Assembly (NCBI GenBank): GCA_016709225.1 | Contig: JADJEE010000012.1 | Span: forward strand, 1,426,001-1,490,000 | Source: Deltaproteobacteria bacterium | Lineage (GTDB): Bacteria > Myxococcota_A > Polyangia > Nannocystales > Nannocystaceae | Reading direction: 5' to 3' | DNA: 64,000 bases | In this document: positions 29,572 to 38,874 of the stretch, piece by piece | Layout of the letters: each line of letters begins with the position of its first letter | How positions within the stretch are numbered: position 1 is the stretch's first letter | Notes under the pieces: generated by a model | Told to the model about the DNA's origin: nothing | What the model saw: the letters and a program-made list of their open reading frames with translations, nothing else | Database searches by the model: none | Translations under genes and position numbers: made by a program

Positions 29572-31896
29572 GTGTGGTTCATGGTGCTCGGCTGCCTCGC
29601 GCTCGCGCCGAGCCGTGACTACCAGGGACCCACGGCGATCACCGCCGAACCGCCGTCTGGCCCCGTCGAAGGCCGGCGTCCCTCGGCCGAAGCCGTGCCG
29701 TCGGGGGCGGCCGGACGTCGCGCACCGGCGGCGGAGCCACCACCGCTGACGGTGCCGACCGAGGCGCAGACCGAGACGCGCAGTGACGGCGACGTGCGAC
29801 GGGTCGTGGTGCGTTCGCGCCGTCCTGCGCTCACCGACCCGGACCGCAGTGGCTCGGTCGTGACGCGCCGTGAGCTCGACGAGCGTCTCCCGCGTTCGGC
29901 ACCCGACGCCCTGCGCGGGCAACCCGGCGTCTACGTGCAACAGACCGCGCATGGGCAGCAGTCGGCGTATCTGCGCGGGTTCACGGGCCAGCAGACCGTG
30001 ATGATGTTCGACGGGATCCGCCTGAACACGAGCACGTTTCGCCAGGGACCCAATCAGTACTTCTTCACGGTCGACTCGCGAACGATCGATCACCTCGAGG
30101 TCGTACGCGGCTCCGCCTCGACGCGCTACGGCTCCGACGCGATCGGCGGGGCGATCCTGACGTCACCGCTCGAACCGACCATGGTCCGCGGCAAGCGACC
30201 GCTGACCGTGCACTCGCGCGGCACCTTCACCACGATGACGCAGGACGCCGCGCTGGGTGGCCGCGCACAGATCGACCTGGGGCTGCTCGGCAAGGTCGGC
30301 GTGCTCGCGGGCGTGGGCTATCGCGACGTCAACCAGCTGTTCGCGGGCGGTCGCATCAAGGAGCCGGCCACCGGTGAGTACCAAAAGGTGCCTCCGTTGC
30401 TCGCCCCCGACCAACGCACGCAGCTGGGCACGGGCTTCGGCGAGCTGACCGGCGACGTCCGCGTGGTCGCGCAGCCCGACGCGCACAATCGCATCACCGC
30501 GGCGTACTATGACTATCGCCAGCGCAACGCTCCACGTACCGACTTCTGCCCCGAGGCGACCGCGCCGCAGAACGAGTGCCTGACCTATCGCCATCAGAAT
30601 CGCACGATGCTCTACGCCAAGTACGAGCATACCGGAGGGCCCGCCGCGGCCGAGACGATTCGATGGAGCGTCAGCCACCAGCGGCAGTACGAGAACCGGT
30701 ATCTGCGTCGTGGCGACGACTCGAGCACGCGCCGCAGTGGTGAGGACTCGGTGGAATCCGCGGGTACCGCCATGACCCTCGAGACGCGACGCTTCGCGCC
30801 CGCGTCCTGGGCGCGGCTGCAGGCGCGCTACGGCTTCGACTATTACCACGACCACGTGCGCAGCAAGGCGACGCTCTCCTTTGTCAGCACGGGCACCAAG
30901 GTCGCGGATGTCAGCCAGTACACCGACAAGTCGAACTACGTCACGAGCGGCGCGTGGGGCATCGCCGACGTCGAGATCACGCAGCACCTACGCCTGCGGA
31001 TCGGCGGCCGCTTCGCCGCCGTCTATGCCCGCGCACCGGCCTCTCGCCTGCGCTCGTCGCTGGCCCTGCGTCGCTACTGGCTCACCGGGGTCGGCCACGG
31101 CGGTCTCACCCTGGTGCCGGTGCCGTGGCTGTCGTTCCCGTTCTCGGTCGATCAGGCCTTTCGCGCGCCGAACATCGACGATCTCACCAGCCGCCAGGCC
31201 ACCGGCGGGGGCCTGCAGTTCGAGAACGCCAAGCTCGCGCCCGAGCACGCGACGCTGATGGAGGCCGGCGTGCGCATCCAACAGCCGTGGATCGAGGTCG
31301 AGTTCTTCGCGTTCCAGACGCTGCTGCGCGATCACATCCAGCGCCGCCCCGCGACCCGTCAGGAGTGCCCCGAGACCGACACCGTCTGTGGCGGGAGCAG
31401 CTTCGTCATCACGCTCGAGAATCTCCCTTCCGTCTCGGTGGTGCGCGGGGTCGACGGCGCCATTCGCCTGTATCTTCCGTACGACTTCGGCGCTGCGGCC
31501 ACGGTCTCGTACGCCCGCGGCGACGGGCGCAACCCCAACTTCCCGCTGGTGCTGGACGCACCGTACCGCGTGCCGTTGTCTCGGATCCCGCCCCTGAACG
31601 GCACCGCCGAGTTCGGCTGGCGCTCCAGCGAGTGGGGCCCGTATCTCATCGGCGCGGTGCGGTGGGCCCGGGATCAGCGTCGCTTGTGGCCCACGGACCG
31701 AAACGACGCGCGCATCCCCAAGGGCGGCACGCCGGGCTACGTCGTCGTCGACGTGCGGGCAGGGTACCGGCTGGATCCCCACCTGCTGCTCGCGCTGGTG
31801 CTGGAGAATGTCGGCAACACCGCATACCGCTACCATGGCTCGTCGGTGAACGGCCCCGGCCGCGGCCTGCTGTTCGAGCTCCAAGCGGGGTTCTAG
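29572..31896 (+). CDS. TonB-dependent outer-membrane receptor
   Basis: A 774-residue receptor with a plug domain at about 80-200 (SAPDALRGQPGVYVQQTAHG, YLRGFTGQQTVMMFDGIRLN and VVRGSASTRYGSDAIGG, all plug motifs) and a 22-strand-type beta barrel. The barrel ends in a C-terminal aromatic residue (FELQAGF), the signal for outer-membrane insertion. The sequence resembles heme/siderophore receptors; the ligand cannot be read. The N-terminus is unusual: a short hydrophobic stretch (MVLGCLALAPS) with few positive charges, so the start (GTG 29572 or ATG 29581) is uncertain. An upstream start is closed off by TGA at 29551-29553. It is followed by a lipoprotein gene that is probably its partner. Confidence 0.9.
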   Translation: MWFMVLGCLALAPSRDYQGPTAITAEPPSGPVEGRRPSAEAVPSGAAGRRAPAAEPPPLTVPTEAQTETRSDGDVRRVVVRSRRPALTDPDRSGSVVTRRELDERLPRSAPDALRGQPGVYVQQTAHGQQSAYLRGFTGQQTVMMFDGIRLNTSTFRQGPNQYFFTVDSRTIDHLEVVRGSASTRYGSDAIGGAILTSPLEPTMVRGKRPLTVHSRGTFTTMTQDAALGGRAQIDLGLLGKVGVLAGVGYRDVNQLFAGGRIKEPATGEYQKVPPLLAPDQRTQLGTGFGELTGDVRVVAQPDAHNRITAAYYDYRQRNAPRTDFCPEATAPQNECLTYRHQNRTMLYAKYEHTGGPAAAETIRWSVSHQRQYENRYLRRGDDSSTRRSGEDSVESAGTAMTLETRRFAPASWARLQARYGFDYYHDHVRSKATLSFVSTGTKVADVSQYTDKSNYVTSGAWGIADVEITQHLRLRIGGRFAAVYARAPASRLRSSLALRRYWLTGVGHGGLTLVPVPWLSFPFSVDQAFRAPNIDDLTSRQATGGGLQFENAKLAPEHATLMEAGVRIQQPWIEVEFFAFQTLLRDHIQRRPATRQECPETDTVCGGSSFVITLENLPSVSVVRGVDGAIRLYLPYDFGAAATVSYARGDGRNPNFPLVLDAPYRVPLSRIPPLNGTAEFGWRSSEWGPYLIGAVRWARDQRRLWPTDRNDARIPKGGTPGYVVVDVRAGYRLDPHLLLALVLENVGNTAYRYHGSSVNGPGRGLLFELQAGF

Positions 31897-31951
31897 CGGT
31901 GCCTTTCGGCGGGAGCGGCGGATCGCCGGACGGCCTGCCCGTCGTCGGTCC

Positions 31952-32025
31952 GGGAAACACTTCACGTCGAGGTCGGGCGACAGGGTGTTTCAACCCTGGT
32001 CGAGACCGGGTCAAGCACTCGACCC
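31952..32025 (+). promoter_or_regulatory. Divergent copies of the GTGAAACACT box and palindromes
   Basis: GAAACACT at 31954-31961, an inverted TGAAACAC at 31985-31992 inside the palindrome AGGGT-N6-ACCCT (31982-31997), and GTCAAGCACTC at 32010-32020 inside GGGTC-N8-GACCC. They lie 80-150 bases before the lipoprotein start and resemble the boxes before the receptor gene, which hints at shared control. Confidence 0.3.
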
Positions 32026-32091
32026 GCATCGGGTGCATCGCCCCTGGTTGCTTCCTGCAATGGCAAACATGCTAGCGCCGCGGCTCGCCGC

Positions 32092-32097
32092 AGGAGG
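32092..32097 (+). promoter_or_regulatory. Strong Shine-Dalgarno (AGGAGG) deciding a GTG start
   Basis: AGGAGG ends 7 bases before GTG 32105, one of the few canonical ribosome-binding sites in the window. It fixes the lipoprotein start over a longer in-frame reading from 31985. Confidence 0.75.
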
Positions 32098-32104
32098 AAC
32101 CACC

Positions 32105-33433
32105 GTGGCTTTCAGAATCCAACACAGCGTCTGCGTCACCACCCTGTTCACCGTGCTCGCGTGCGAAGGCGGCTCGGTTGGCGACGAGGGCTCCTCGAGT
32201 TCCGGCGCGGACAGCAGCGGGGGCGAGTCGATGACGTCGACCACCATGACGTCGACCACCATGACGTCGACCACCATGACGTCCAGCAGCACCGACCCCG
32301 ACACCTCGGGCTCGTCCGATCCGACCGACACCGACGGCACCACCGGCGCGGGCGGCTGCCCGCAAGACGTCGACTTCGGCACGCTCGACACGAGCGGCTG
32401 CGCGCCGCTCTCCAGCGACTTCACGCCCGGTGCCGACGACGACTACGGCGCGTGCATGGCCGATGACAACGAGTGGCACCTCATCGAGACCGCGCCGAGC
32501 TCCGCCGCGCGGACCGAGGCCTACGAGGACATCGTCGCGCTGCTGCGCAACGGCACGACGCCGGCCGCCGCGGATTTCACCGCCGCGCGGGCCCTGTATG
32601 CCACCGACAACGGCATCGAGTCCCGCGTCCTGCGTCGTGATGATCTCCACTACCCGCCGATTCCGGTGGAGGACCAGGACATGAGCGTCGCGTTCGACCG
32701 GCAGTGCACCGTCGGCGACAACGCCGACACTTACCCCGACCGCTGCGTCGGCCCCGCGAAGATCCAGCCCATCCTCGATGCCGCGTTCGATGCCGGAGAG
32801 CTCGGCGAAGGCAACCTCGACGTCCACGCCGCGCGTATCGATGCCGCGCTGCAGTGGTTCTTCTTCGTCTCGGTGTACAAGGAGTCGGCGAGCTGCATCG
32901 CGGCGCCGGGCGACTGCGACTCGCACTGGGCCTACTACAACGGTGCCGTCACCCACGAAGACGCGATCGGCATCGCCCTGAACTTCCGCGACATCGACCC
33001 GCAGATCGACGACGCGGTGTGGAACGGCATGCTCGCCATCAACTGCTGGCGCGACATCTATCCCCCGGACGGCGACCCGGAGTTCAGCGACCTCGGGCTC
33101 GACGCTCAGGGGATGTTCTACAACGCGCACGAGCAGCTCGACAACGCGATGTGGCACGGGTGGGCACGACTCGTGCGGACGTACCTCGAGGCCCAGCCTG
33201 CGGTCTGCGACGCCGCGGCGGAGGCCAATTGGGCGTGGGTGCAGATCGCGGGCCCGGTGCTCGACGACGAGGCGGGGCTGCGCGATGCCACGGCCGCAGC
33301 CACGCTCGCGTCGCTGTGGGCGAATCCCGCCCCGAGCGTCGACGATCTGCAGGCCGGCGTCATGGCGCTCGACGCCCTGTTCCCCTGCCCGCAGTGCCCC
33401 GACTGCGACGTCCCGCAAGAGTGGGGCTACTAG
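32105..33433 (+). CDS. Lipoprotein paired with the TonB receptor, unknown family
   Basis: A 442-residue lipoprotein: signal with lipobox FTVLACEGG, a Ser/Thr/Met repeat linker, then a globular domain from about residue 85. The core has strings of aromatic and acidic residues (ALQWFFFVSVYKESASC, SHWAYYNGAVTHEDAIG, AMWHGWARLVRTYLE) and paired Cys (CIAAPGDCDSHW, CPQCPDCD). This suggests a helical metal- or ligand-binding fold. It lacks the imelysin GxHxxE signature. Its position right after the TonB receptor, with similar upstream boxes, suggests a surface lipoprotein that helps to capture the ligand. That role is inference. The stop codon TAG falls in the target duplication of the IS element. 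Confidence 0.65.
   Translation: MAFRIQHSVCVTTLFTVLACEGGSVGDEGSSSSGADSSGGESMTSTTMTSTTMTSTTMTSSSTDPDTSGSSDPTDTDGTTGAGGCPQDVDFGTLDTSGCAPLSSDFTPGADDDYGACMADDNEWHLIETAPSSAARTEAYEDIVALLRNGTTPAAADFTAARALYATDNGIESRVLRRDDLHYPPIPVEDQDMSVAFDRQCTVGDNADTYPDRCVGPAKIQPILDAAFDAGELGEGNLDVHAARIDAALQWFFFVSVYKESASCIAAPGDCDSHWAYYNGAVTHEDAIGIALNFRDIDPQIDDAVWNGMLAINCWRDIYPPDGDPEFSDLGLDAQGMFYNAHEQLDNAMWHGWARLVRTYLEAQPAVCDAAAEANWAWVQIAGPVLDDEAGLRDATAAATLASLWANPAPSVDDLQAGVMALDALFPCPQCPDCDVPQEWGY
32231..32283 (+). repeat. 15-bp tandem repeat encoding Met-Thr-Ser-Thr-Thr
   Basis: Three full copies of ATGACGTCGACCACC and a partial fourth, in frame, make the flexible linker between the lipid anchor and the globular domain. 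Copy number could vary among strains. Confidence 0.9.
33430..33433. repeat. Left CTAG target-site duplication of the IS
   Basis: CTAG repeated at 34382-34385. It includes the TAG stop of the upstream lipoprotein gene. Confidence 0.85.
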
Positions 33434-34381
33434 GCTGTGTCCGGTTTCCCCGAAACCGTCAAATTCTTGGGCGGATCGGGGATCCGTGATCCAAGGGGGG
33501 CATGACCACGACGGGCATGCCTCGCCACCGCCTTACCGACGCGCAGTGGGAGCTGATCGGGGACCTGTTCCCGACGAACAACTTCAAGACCGGTCGGCGG
33601 CCGCGGGATCGTCGTCTCATGCTCGACGCGATCTTCTGGGTGTTGCGAACTGGGGCTCCGTGGCGAGACCTACCGGAGTGCTTCGGCCCATGGTCGACCG
33701 CCTGGGACTTCTTCGACAAGTGGACGAAGGACGAGACGTTCGACCGCGTACTTCGGCGATTGCGGAGCATCGCCGTCCCGCACGACGCGGACCCCTCCGA
33801 GTTGTGGTGCATCGACGGGACATCGATTCGAGCTGCGCGCTGCAGCAGCGGCGGGGGGAAAAAGATCCGATCCGCAGGAGCCAGCGGATCACGCTCTGGG
33901 GCGCTCCCGCGGGGGCTGGGGCACGAAGATCCACATCCTGTGTGACGTTGAGGGCCACCCACTCCACTTCGAGCTCAGCGCCGGACAAGCCCACGACGGA
34001 CCGATGCTCGCGCCGGTCCTTCAAGGTGCTGACGAAGCACTGCATGATGATCGAGGTGTCGTCATGGAGTGGCCGTTGGCACTCGCAGGCGACAAGGGCT
34101 ACCGCGCGGAGTGGATCGATAGGTATCTCCTCGCCCTGGGGATCACACCGGTGATCCCCACGAAGCACAACGAGACTCGAGCGCTGCGCCCGGTCGCCTT
34201 CAACAAGCGCCTCTACAGGCGCCGCAGCATCGTCGAGTGCCTCATCGGCTGGCTCAAGGAGTCGCGACGCGTGGTGACCCGCTTCGAGAAGACCGCCATC
34301 AACTTCGGCGGGATGGTCCGGCTTGCCTTCATCCACCGCTATCTACGCATCTTCGGGGCTTGATGGGAAACCGGACACAGC
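33434..34381 (+). mobile_element. IS5-family insertion sequence (IS427-like), 948 bp
   Basis: The ends are perfect inverted repeats, GCTGTGTCCGGTTTCCC at 33434-33450 and its complement at 34365-34381. The element is flanked by the direct repeat CTAG at 33430-33433 and 34382-34385, a target duplication typical of this family. The element holds one transposase gene in two frames. It sits exactly after the stop codon of the upstream lipoprotein and between converging genes, so it disrupts neither. Confidence 0.93.
33502..34363 (+). CDS. IS5-family DDE transposase in two frames
   Basis: The first frame (33502-33945) encodes the N-terminal DUF4096-type domain (TDAQWELIGDLFPT) and the first catalytic Asp (CIDGTSIRA). 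The second frame, open from about 33842 to 34363, encodes GRSRGGWGTKIHILCD, the second Asp (LAGDKGYRAEW) and the catalytic Glu (RRSIVECLIGWLKESRR). The frames overlap at the slippery run GGGGGGAAAAAG (33853-33864), as in IS5 members that make transposase by frameshifting. Here the second frame lies +1 (or -2) from the first, not the usual -1. Either this copy uses +1 slippage or it has gained or lost one base. Confidence 0.85.
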
Positions 34382-34394
34382 CTAGTCCCACGCA

Positions 34395-34412
34395 GGCCAC
34401 GATCACGTGGCC
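34395..34412. terminator. Hairpin between converging genes
   Basis: GGCCACG-ATCA-CGTGGCC is a perfect 7-base stem with a 4-base loop, 13 bases before the stop of the S10 gene. Before the IS inserted it would have stood about 10 bases after the lipoprotein stop, so it could end transcription from both sides. It lacks a T-run. Confidence 0.4.
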
Positions 34413-34425
34413 GCGGCGCCCTCGC

Positions 34426-36006
34426 TCATTCGTCGAGCATGGCAAGCCATGCCTCGATGTCGTCTCCGAGCTCGGGCCCCGCGCGCCACGAGACCATGTG
34501 GCCCGCCGCCGGGTAGCTGGGAAACCGGACCTCGCGCACGGTGCCGTCGTCGTACTCGAGGTGGAGGGCGCCGGGACGCTCGGCGCCGGCCGGGACCTCC
34601 GGCAGCACGGTGAGCGTGGCCAGCAGATCGCCCAGGGCCGCGACCAGGCCGTCCGACGGCACCGTGCCGTCTTGCCCGGCGTGGGTGATGAACATCGGCA
34701 CCAGCGCAGCAGCGCGGAGGAACTGCCGCCCGTCCCAATCGGGGCAGTCGTCCGGGAAGTCGGGGTTCATCAGGATCTCGTCGACCCTGTGCACGTAGTA
34801 GCGGTCGTCCTCGACCAACGTGCCGAACGCGGTCCGCATCGCCGCCTCGACCTCGACTTCGTCCACCTGCTCGTTGCGGCCGTACGCGTCGGTGCGCGCG
34901 TCGGGGAGCAACCACGCGATCGAGCCTGGGTCGGCGCCCAGCACCGCCGCGAGCAGCTCGGGATCGACGAGGTCGTCGCGCACGCCGAGGACCACCGCGT
35001 CGGTCGTCATGGGCGGCTCGTCGCACTGGTAGGCATCACCGCACGGCAGCACCGGGCCAAACGCGCGCTGGGCCAGGCAGGCGAGCAGCGGCTGCACGAG
35101 CGCCGCAGCGAAGCGCGTTGCGACCTGCTCCGGTGGGTGCTCACCGGCGCCGAAGCTCCGATCGTAGTAGGCCGCGATCTCGTCGGCGAGCATCACGTCT
35201 GGGTACGACGAGGCGGCGATCTCGGTGTAGTGGAGCAGGTGCTGCAGCATCGCGGTGGCCCGCACGCCCCCAAAGCTCTCACCGACCAGGACGATCCGCG
35301 AACCGTCGAGCTGTGGATGGTGGGCGAGGAAGCGCAACACCACGCGGACGAACGTCGCGGCGTCGTTGTGGACCTCGACCCCGAGCGTGGGCCGAGCCCC
35401 CGACGGACTCGGGCGCGAGTACGAGAAGCCGGTGGCCGGCGCGTCGATGTGCAGCAGGTTCGCGAAGCGGGTCCACGACGCAGGATTCTGCGTCGGGCCG
35501 CCACGCTCCGGGTCGAGGGTGATGGGTGCGGTGTTGAGACCGAGCAGCACGGCGGTCGAGTTGCCCGGGCCACCGTTGAAGAACACCAGCAGCGGGCGCG
35601 ACTCGGGCGCGTCGTCGGCGGGGTGGAAGCTGTAGAACACCCGCGCCGTCGGGACCACCCCCGCCCAGCCGCCGCGCACCGTGGTTCCGCCGGCGATCTC
35701 GAAGAACCCCGCCTCGGGCACCAGCGCGAGCGCGTGACCGTCGGCATCCACACAGGTCGCGTCGGTGCAGCTCCACGACGGATCGCTGCACAGGCCACCA
35801 CAGCAGGCGGGCTCGCCGGTGTCGTCGCTGCCGCCCGACGCCGTGCTGGATCCCTCGGATGACGTCGTCGAGGAGGTCGAGGTCCCCTCCGAGCTCGTGC
35901 CGATGCCATCCGGACCGGTGGTGCCATCGGACGCACCCGTGGGCGCCGCGGGCGTGTCCCCGCACGACAACAACCAACCCATCACCCACGCACGACGCCT
36001 CGGCAC
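34426..36006 (-). CDS. Serine carboxypeptidase (S10) lipoprotein
   Basis: A 526-residue protein with the S10 catalytic set in order. The oxyanion-region sequence FFNGGPGNSTAV is followed by nucleophile Ser244 in VLVGESFGGV, the Asp in THAGQDGTVPSDG (about 446) and the His in AAGHMVSW (about 502). S10 enzymes remove C-terminal residues at acid pH; they are common in eukaryotes and patchy in bacteria. It carries a short signal with lipobox (WLLSCG), a Ser/Thr/Gly-rich linker and a Cys-rich stretch (CCGGLCSDPSWSC) before the catalytic domain. GTG 36006 gives a basic-hydrophobic signal (RRRAWVMGWLLSC) and is preferred to ATG 35982. Confidence 0.88.
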   Translation of the reverse strand: MPRRRAWVMGWLLSCGDTPAAPTGASDGTTGPDGIGTSSEGTSTSSTTSSEGSSTASGGSDDTGEPACCGGLCSDPSWSCTDATCVDADGHALALVPEAGFFEIAGGTTVRGGWAGVVPTARVFYSFHPADDAPESRPLLVFFNGGPGNSTAVLLGLNTAPITLDPERGGPTQNPASWTRFANLLHIDAPATGFSYSRPSPSGARPTLGVEVHNDAATFVRVVLRFLAHHPQLDGSRIVLVGESFGGVRATAMLQHLLHYTEIAASSYPDVMLADEIAAYYDRSFGAGEHPPEQVATRFAAALVQPLLACLAQRAFGPVLPCGDAYQCDEPPMTTDAVVLGVRDDLVDPELLAAVLGADPGSIAWLLPDARTDAYGRNEQVDEVEVEAAMRTAFGTLVEDDRYYVHRVDEILMNPDFPDDCPDWDGRQFLRAAALVPMFITHAGQDGTVPSDGLVAALGDLLATLTVLPEVPAGAERPGALHLEYDDGTVREVRFPSYPAAGHMVSWRAGPELGDDIEAWLAMLDE

Positions 36007-36161
36007 GTTCCGGTCCCCAACCGAGACAGACGCGACCACGACGGCGATTCGGCTCGCACGCGCGTGCACCTCGTCTCGACGGCGCAGGCGCCCGGCCGCC
36101 GTCGGCGCGCGCGATGCGAGCGGTCGCGGCCGGCCGCTCGGCCCAAACCCCGTTGCGGTGC

Positions 36162-36167
36162 TACCCT
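36162..36167 (+). promoter_or_regulatory. TANNNT -10-like box (TACCCT)
   Basis: TACCCT ends 10 bases before GTG 36178 and supports that start over the longer in-frame reading from 36064. Confidence 0.4.
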
Positions 36168-36177
36168 CTGGCCCCGC

Positions 36178-36840
36178 GTGCAGCCCTGGGAGCTCATCGA
36201 TCGCGAGACCGTGCCTGGCTACGGCGAGATGACCTTGCACAAGCGGGGCGAGCTGTTCGTGATCCGCATCGACGGCGCGGAGCTGATGGGCAGCCACGAT
36301 CATGGATCGGAGCGCCTGCTCGCCAAGCTGGTGTGCGACCCGATCGCCGACAAGCCCGGCGCGCGCGTGCTCATCGGCGGGCTCGGCCTCGGCTACACCC
36401 TGCGCGCCGCCCTCGACGCGCTCGGGCCCGACGCGACCGTCGAGGTCGCCGAGCTGGTGGGCGCGACCGTGCGGTGGAATCGCGGCCCACTGGCGCACCT
36501 CGCCGGGCGCCCACTCGACGATCCACGATCGCGAGTGCGGCAGGGCAACGTCGTCGACATCATCGCGGCGGAGCGCGGCTACTGGGACGCGATCATGCTC
36601 GATGTCGACAACGGCCCCGATGCCACCAAGGACTGGGGCAACCCGGGGCTGTACGGCCCCGCCGGCCTCGGCCGCATCATCCGCGCGCTGCGACCGGGCG
36701 GTCGGGTCGCGATCTGGGCGGCCGGTGAGACCCCGCGCTTCATCGCCGCCATGCGCCGCGCGGGCCTGCAGTCGCAGTGCGTGCAGGCGCGCAAGCACGG
36801 CACCAGCAACCGCCACGTCATCTGGCTCGGCGAGACCTGA
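36178..36840 (+). CDS. Spermidine-synthase-like methyltransferase-fold protein
   Basis: A 220-residue Rossmann-fold protein resembling the spermidine/spermine synthase group. The N-terminal strand reads WELIDRETVPGYGEMTL, the glycine loop is VLIGGLGLGYTLRAA (about 62-76), an acidic strand end VEVAELV, a second acidic motif IIAAERGYWDAIMLDVDNGP and a late strand GGRVAIWAA. The acidic DVDNGP loop corresponds to the substrate pocket. Residues typical of polyamine synthases (Asp pair, Tyr) are only partly conserved, so it may use another small substrate. It converges with the next gene, 9 bases between stops. Confidence 0.78.
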   Translation: MQPWELIDRETVPGYGEMTLHKRGELFVIRIDGAELMGSHDHGSERLLAKLVCDPIADKPGARVLIGGLGLGYTLRAALDALGPDATVEVAELVGATVRWNRGPLAHLAGRPLDDPRSRVRQGNVVDIIAAERGYWDAIMLDVDNGPDATKDWGNPGLYGPAGLGRIIRALRPGGRVAIWAAGETPRFIAAMRRAGLQSQCVQARKHGTSNRHVIWLGET

Positions 36841-36849
36841 CGCCGCTCG

Positions 36850-37443
36850 TCACGGCTCGGGCTGGTAGAGCGGACCATCGTCGAGCGCGCGAAAGACCAC
36901 GTTGCCGTCGTGGTCGGTGCCGCCGTCGTCGGTGCAGCGCACGCGGAGGTTCGCGATGCCGACTGGCAGGCCGAGCACGCGGCGGGCCAGCAGGCGCGCA
37001 CGTTCGCAGCGGCAGCGCTCGATGCGGGTGCCGTCGTCGCGCTCGATGGTCGCGTGCACCACCGGCACGCCGGCGACGTCGAGCACGACCGTGAACGCGT
37101 ACTCCTTGCGGTCGCCGGCCAGCCGCACCGCCAGACCACCGCTGCCGCTGGGCTCGAACGCGAACTCGAGGTAGCGACGCAGATACGGCGCCAGCGGCTT
37201 GCGACGATCGCCGTCCTCGACGTTGACCCACCACAACCGCAGCGAGTCCACACTGCGCGGCTCACCGCGCGGCACCCAGCCGTCGAGCGCGAGCTGCCAC
37301 TTGGCCATGCCGAAGTCGCGGTCGATCCGCAACACCTCGTGGTGGCGCAGCTGCGGGGTCGACAACGCCGTGGGCGTGCCACCGCGGGCCTCGCCGTCAC
37401 CGGCGACCATCAACAGCAACGCGAGCGGGACGCACGACACCAC
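36850..37443 (-). CDS. Exported protein of unknown function
   Basis: A 197-residue protein beginning at GTG 37443 with a signal peptide (VSCVPLALLLMVAGDGEA) and no retained membrane helix. The mature part is beta-rich with repeated hydrophobic strands (EYAFTVVLDVAGVPVVHATI) and a short Cys cluster (ERCRCERARLL). The start is supported by TAACCT 10 bases upstream, and by the fact that an upstream reading would put charged residues before the signal. No family is recognised. Confidence 0.55.
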   Translation of the reverse strand: MVSCVPLALLLMVAGDGEARGGTPTALSTPQLRHHEVLRIDRDFGMAKWQLALDGWVPRGEPRSVDSLRLWWVNVEDGDRRKPLAPYLRRYLEFAFEPSGSGGLAVRLAGDRKEYAFTVVLDVAGVPVVHATIERDDGTRIERCRCERARLLARRVLGLPVGIANLRVRCTDDGGTDHDGNVVFRALDDGPLYQPEP

Positions 37444-37453
37444 GGACGCATGC

Positions 37454-37459
37454 AGGTTA
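37454..37459 (-). promoter_or_regulatory. TANNNT -10-like box (TAACCT)
   Basis: TAACCT on the minus strand ends 10 bases before GTG 37443. Confidence 0.4.
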
Positions 37460-37536
37460 CCTGAAAAGCTGGCCTGAAGTGCTGGGCGTCGCGGGCGATC
37501 CCTCCTCGCACGGCGCCGCGTCGCAGCAGCGCGCAA

Positions 37537-38838
<1,302 letters not shown>

Positions 38839-38874
38839 CGGCGCTCGGTCGAACACCGCCGCAGGCGCGACCTG

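Noticed and set aside
32231..32283. Short regular repeats that might suggest a CRISPR array
   Set aside because: Tandem without spacers, in frame and coding for a linker; no cas genes in the window.
32105..33433. Imelysin family assignment for the lipoprotein next to the TonB receptor
   Set aside because: No GxHxxE motif could be found.
36838..36852. Small palindrome TGACG-N5-CGTCA at two converging stops
   Set aside because: Facing stop codons TGA and TCA are complementary by nature; a stem of five bases without T-run is not convincing as a terminator.
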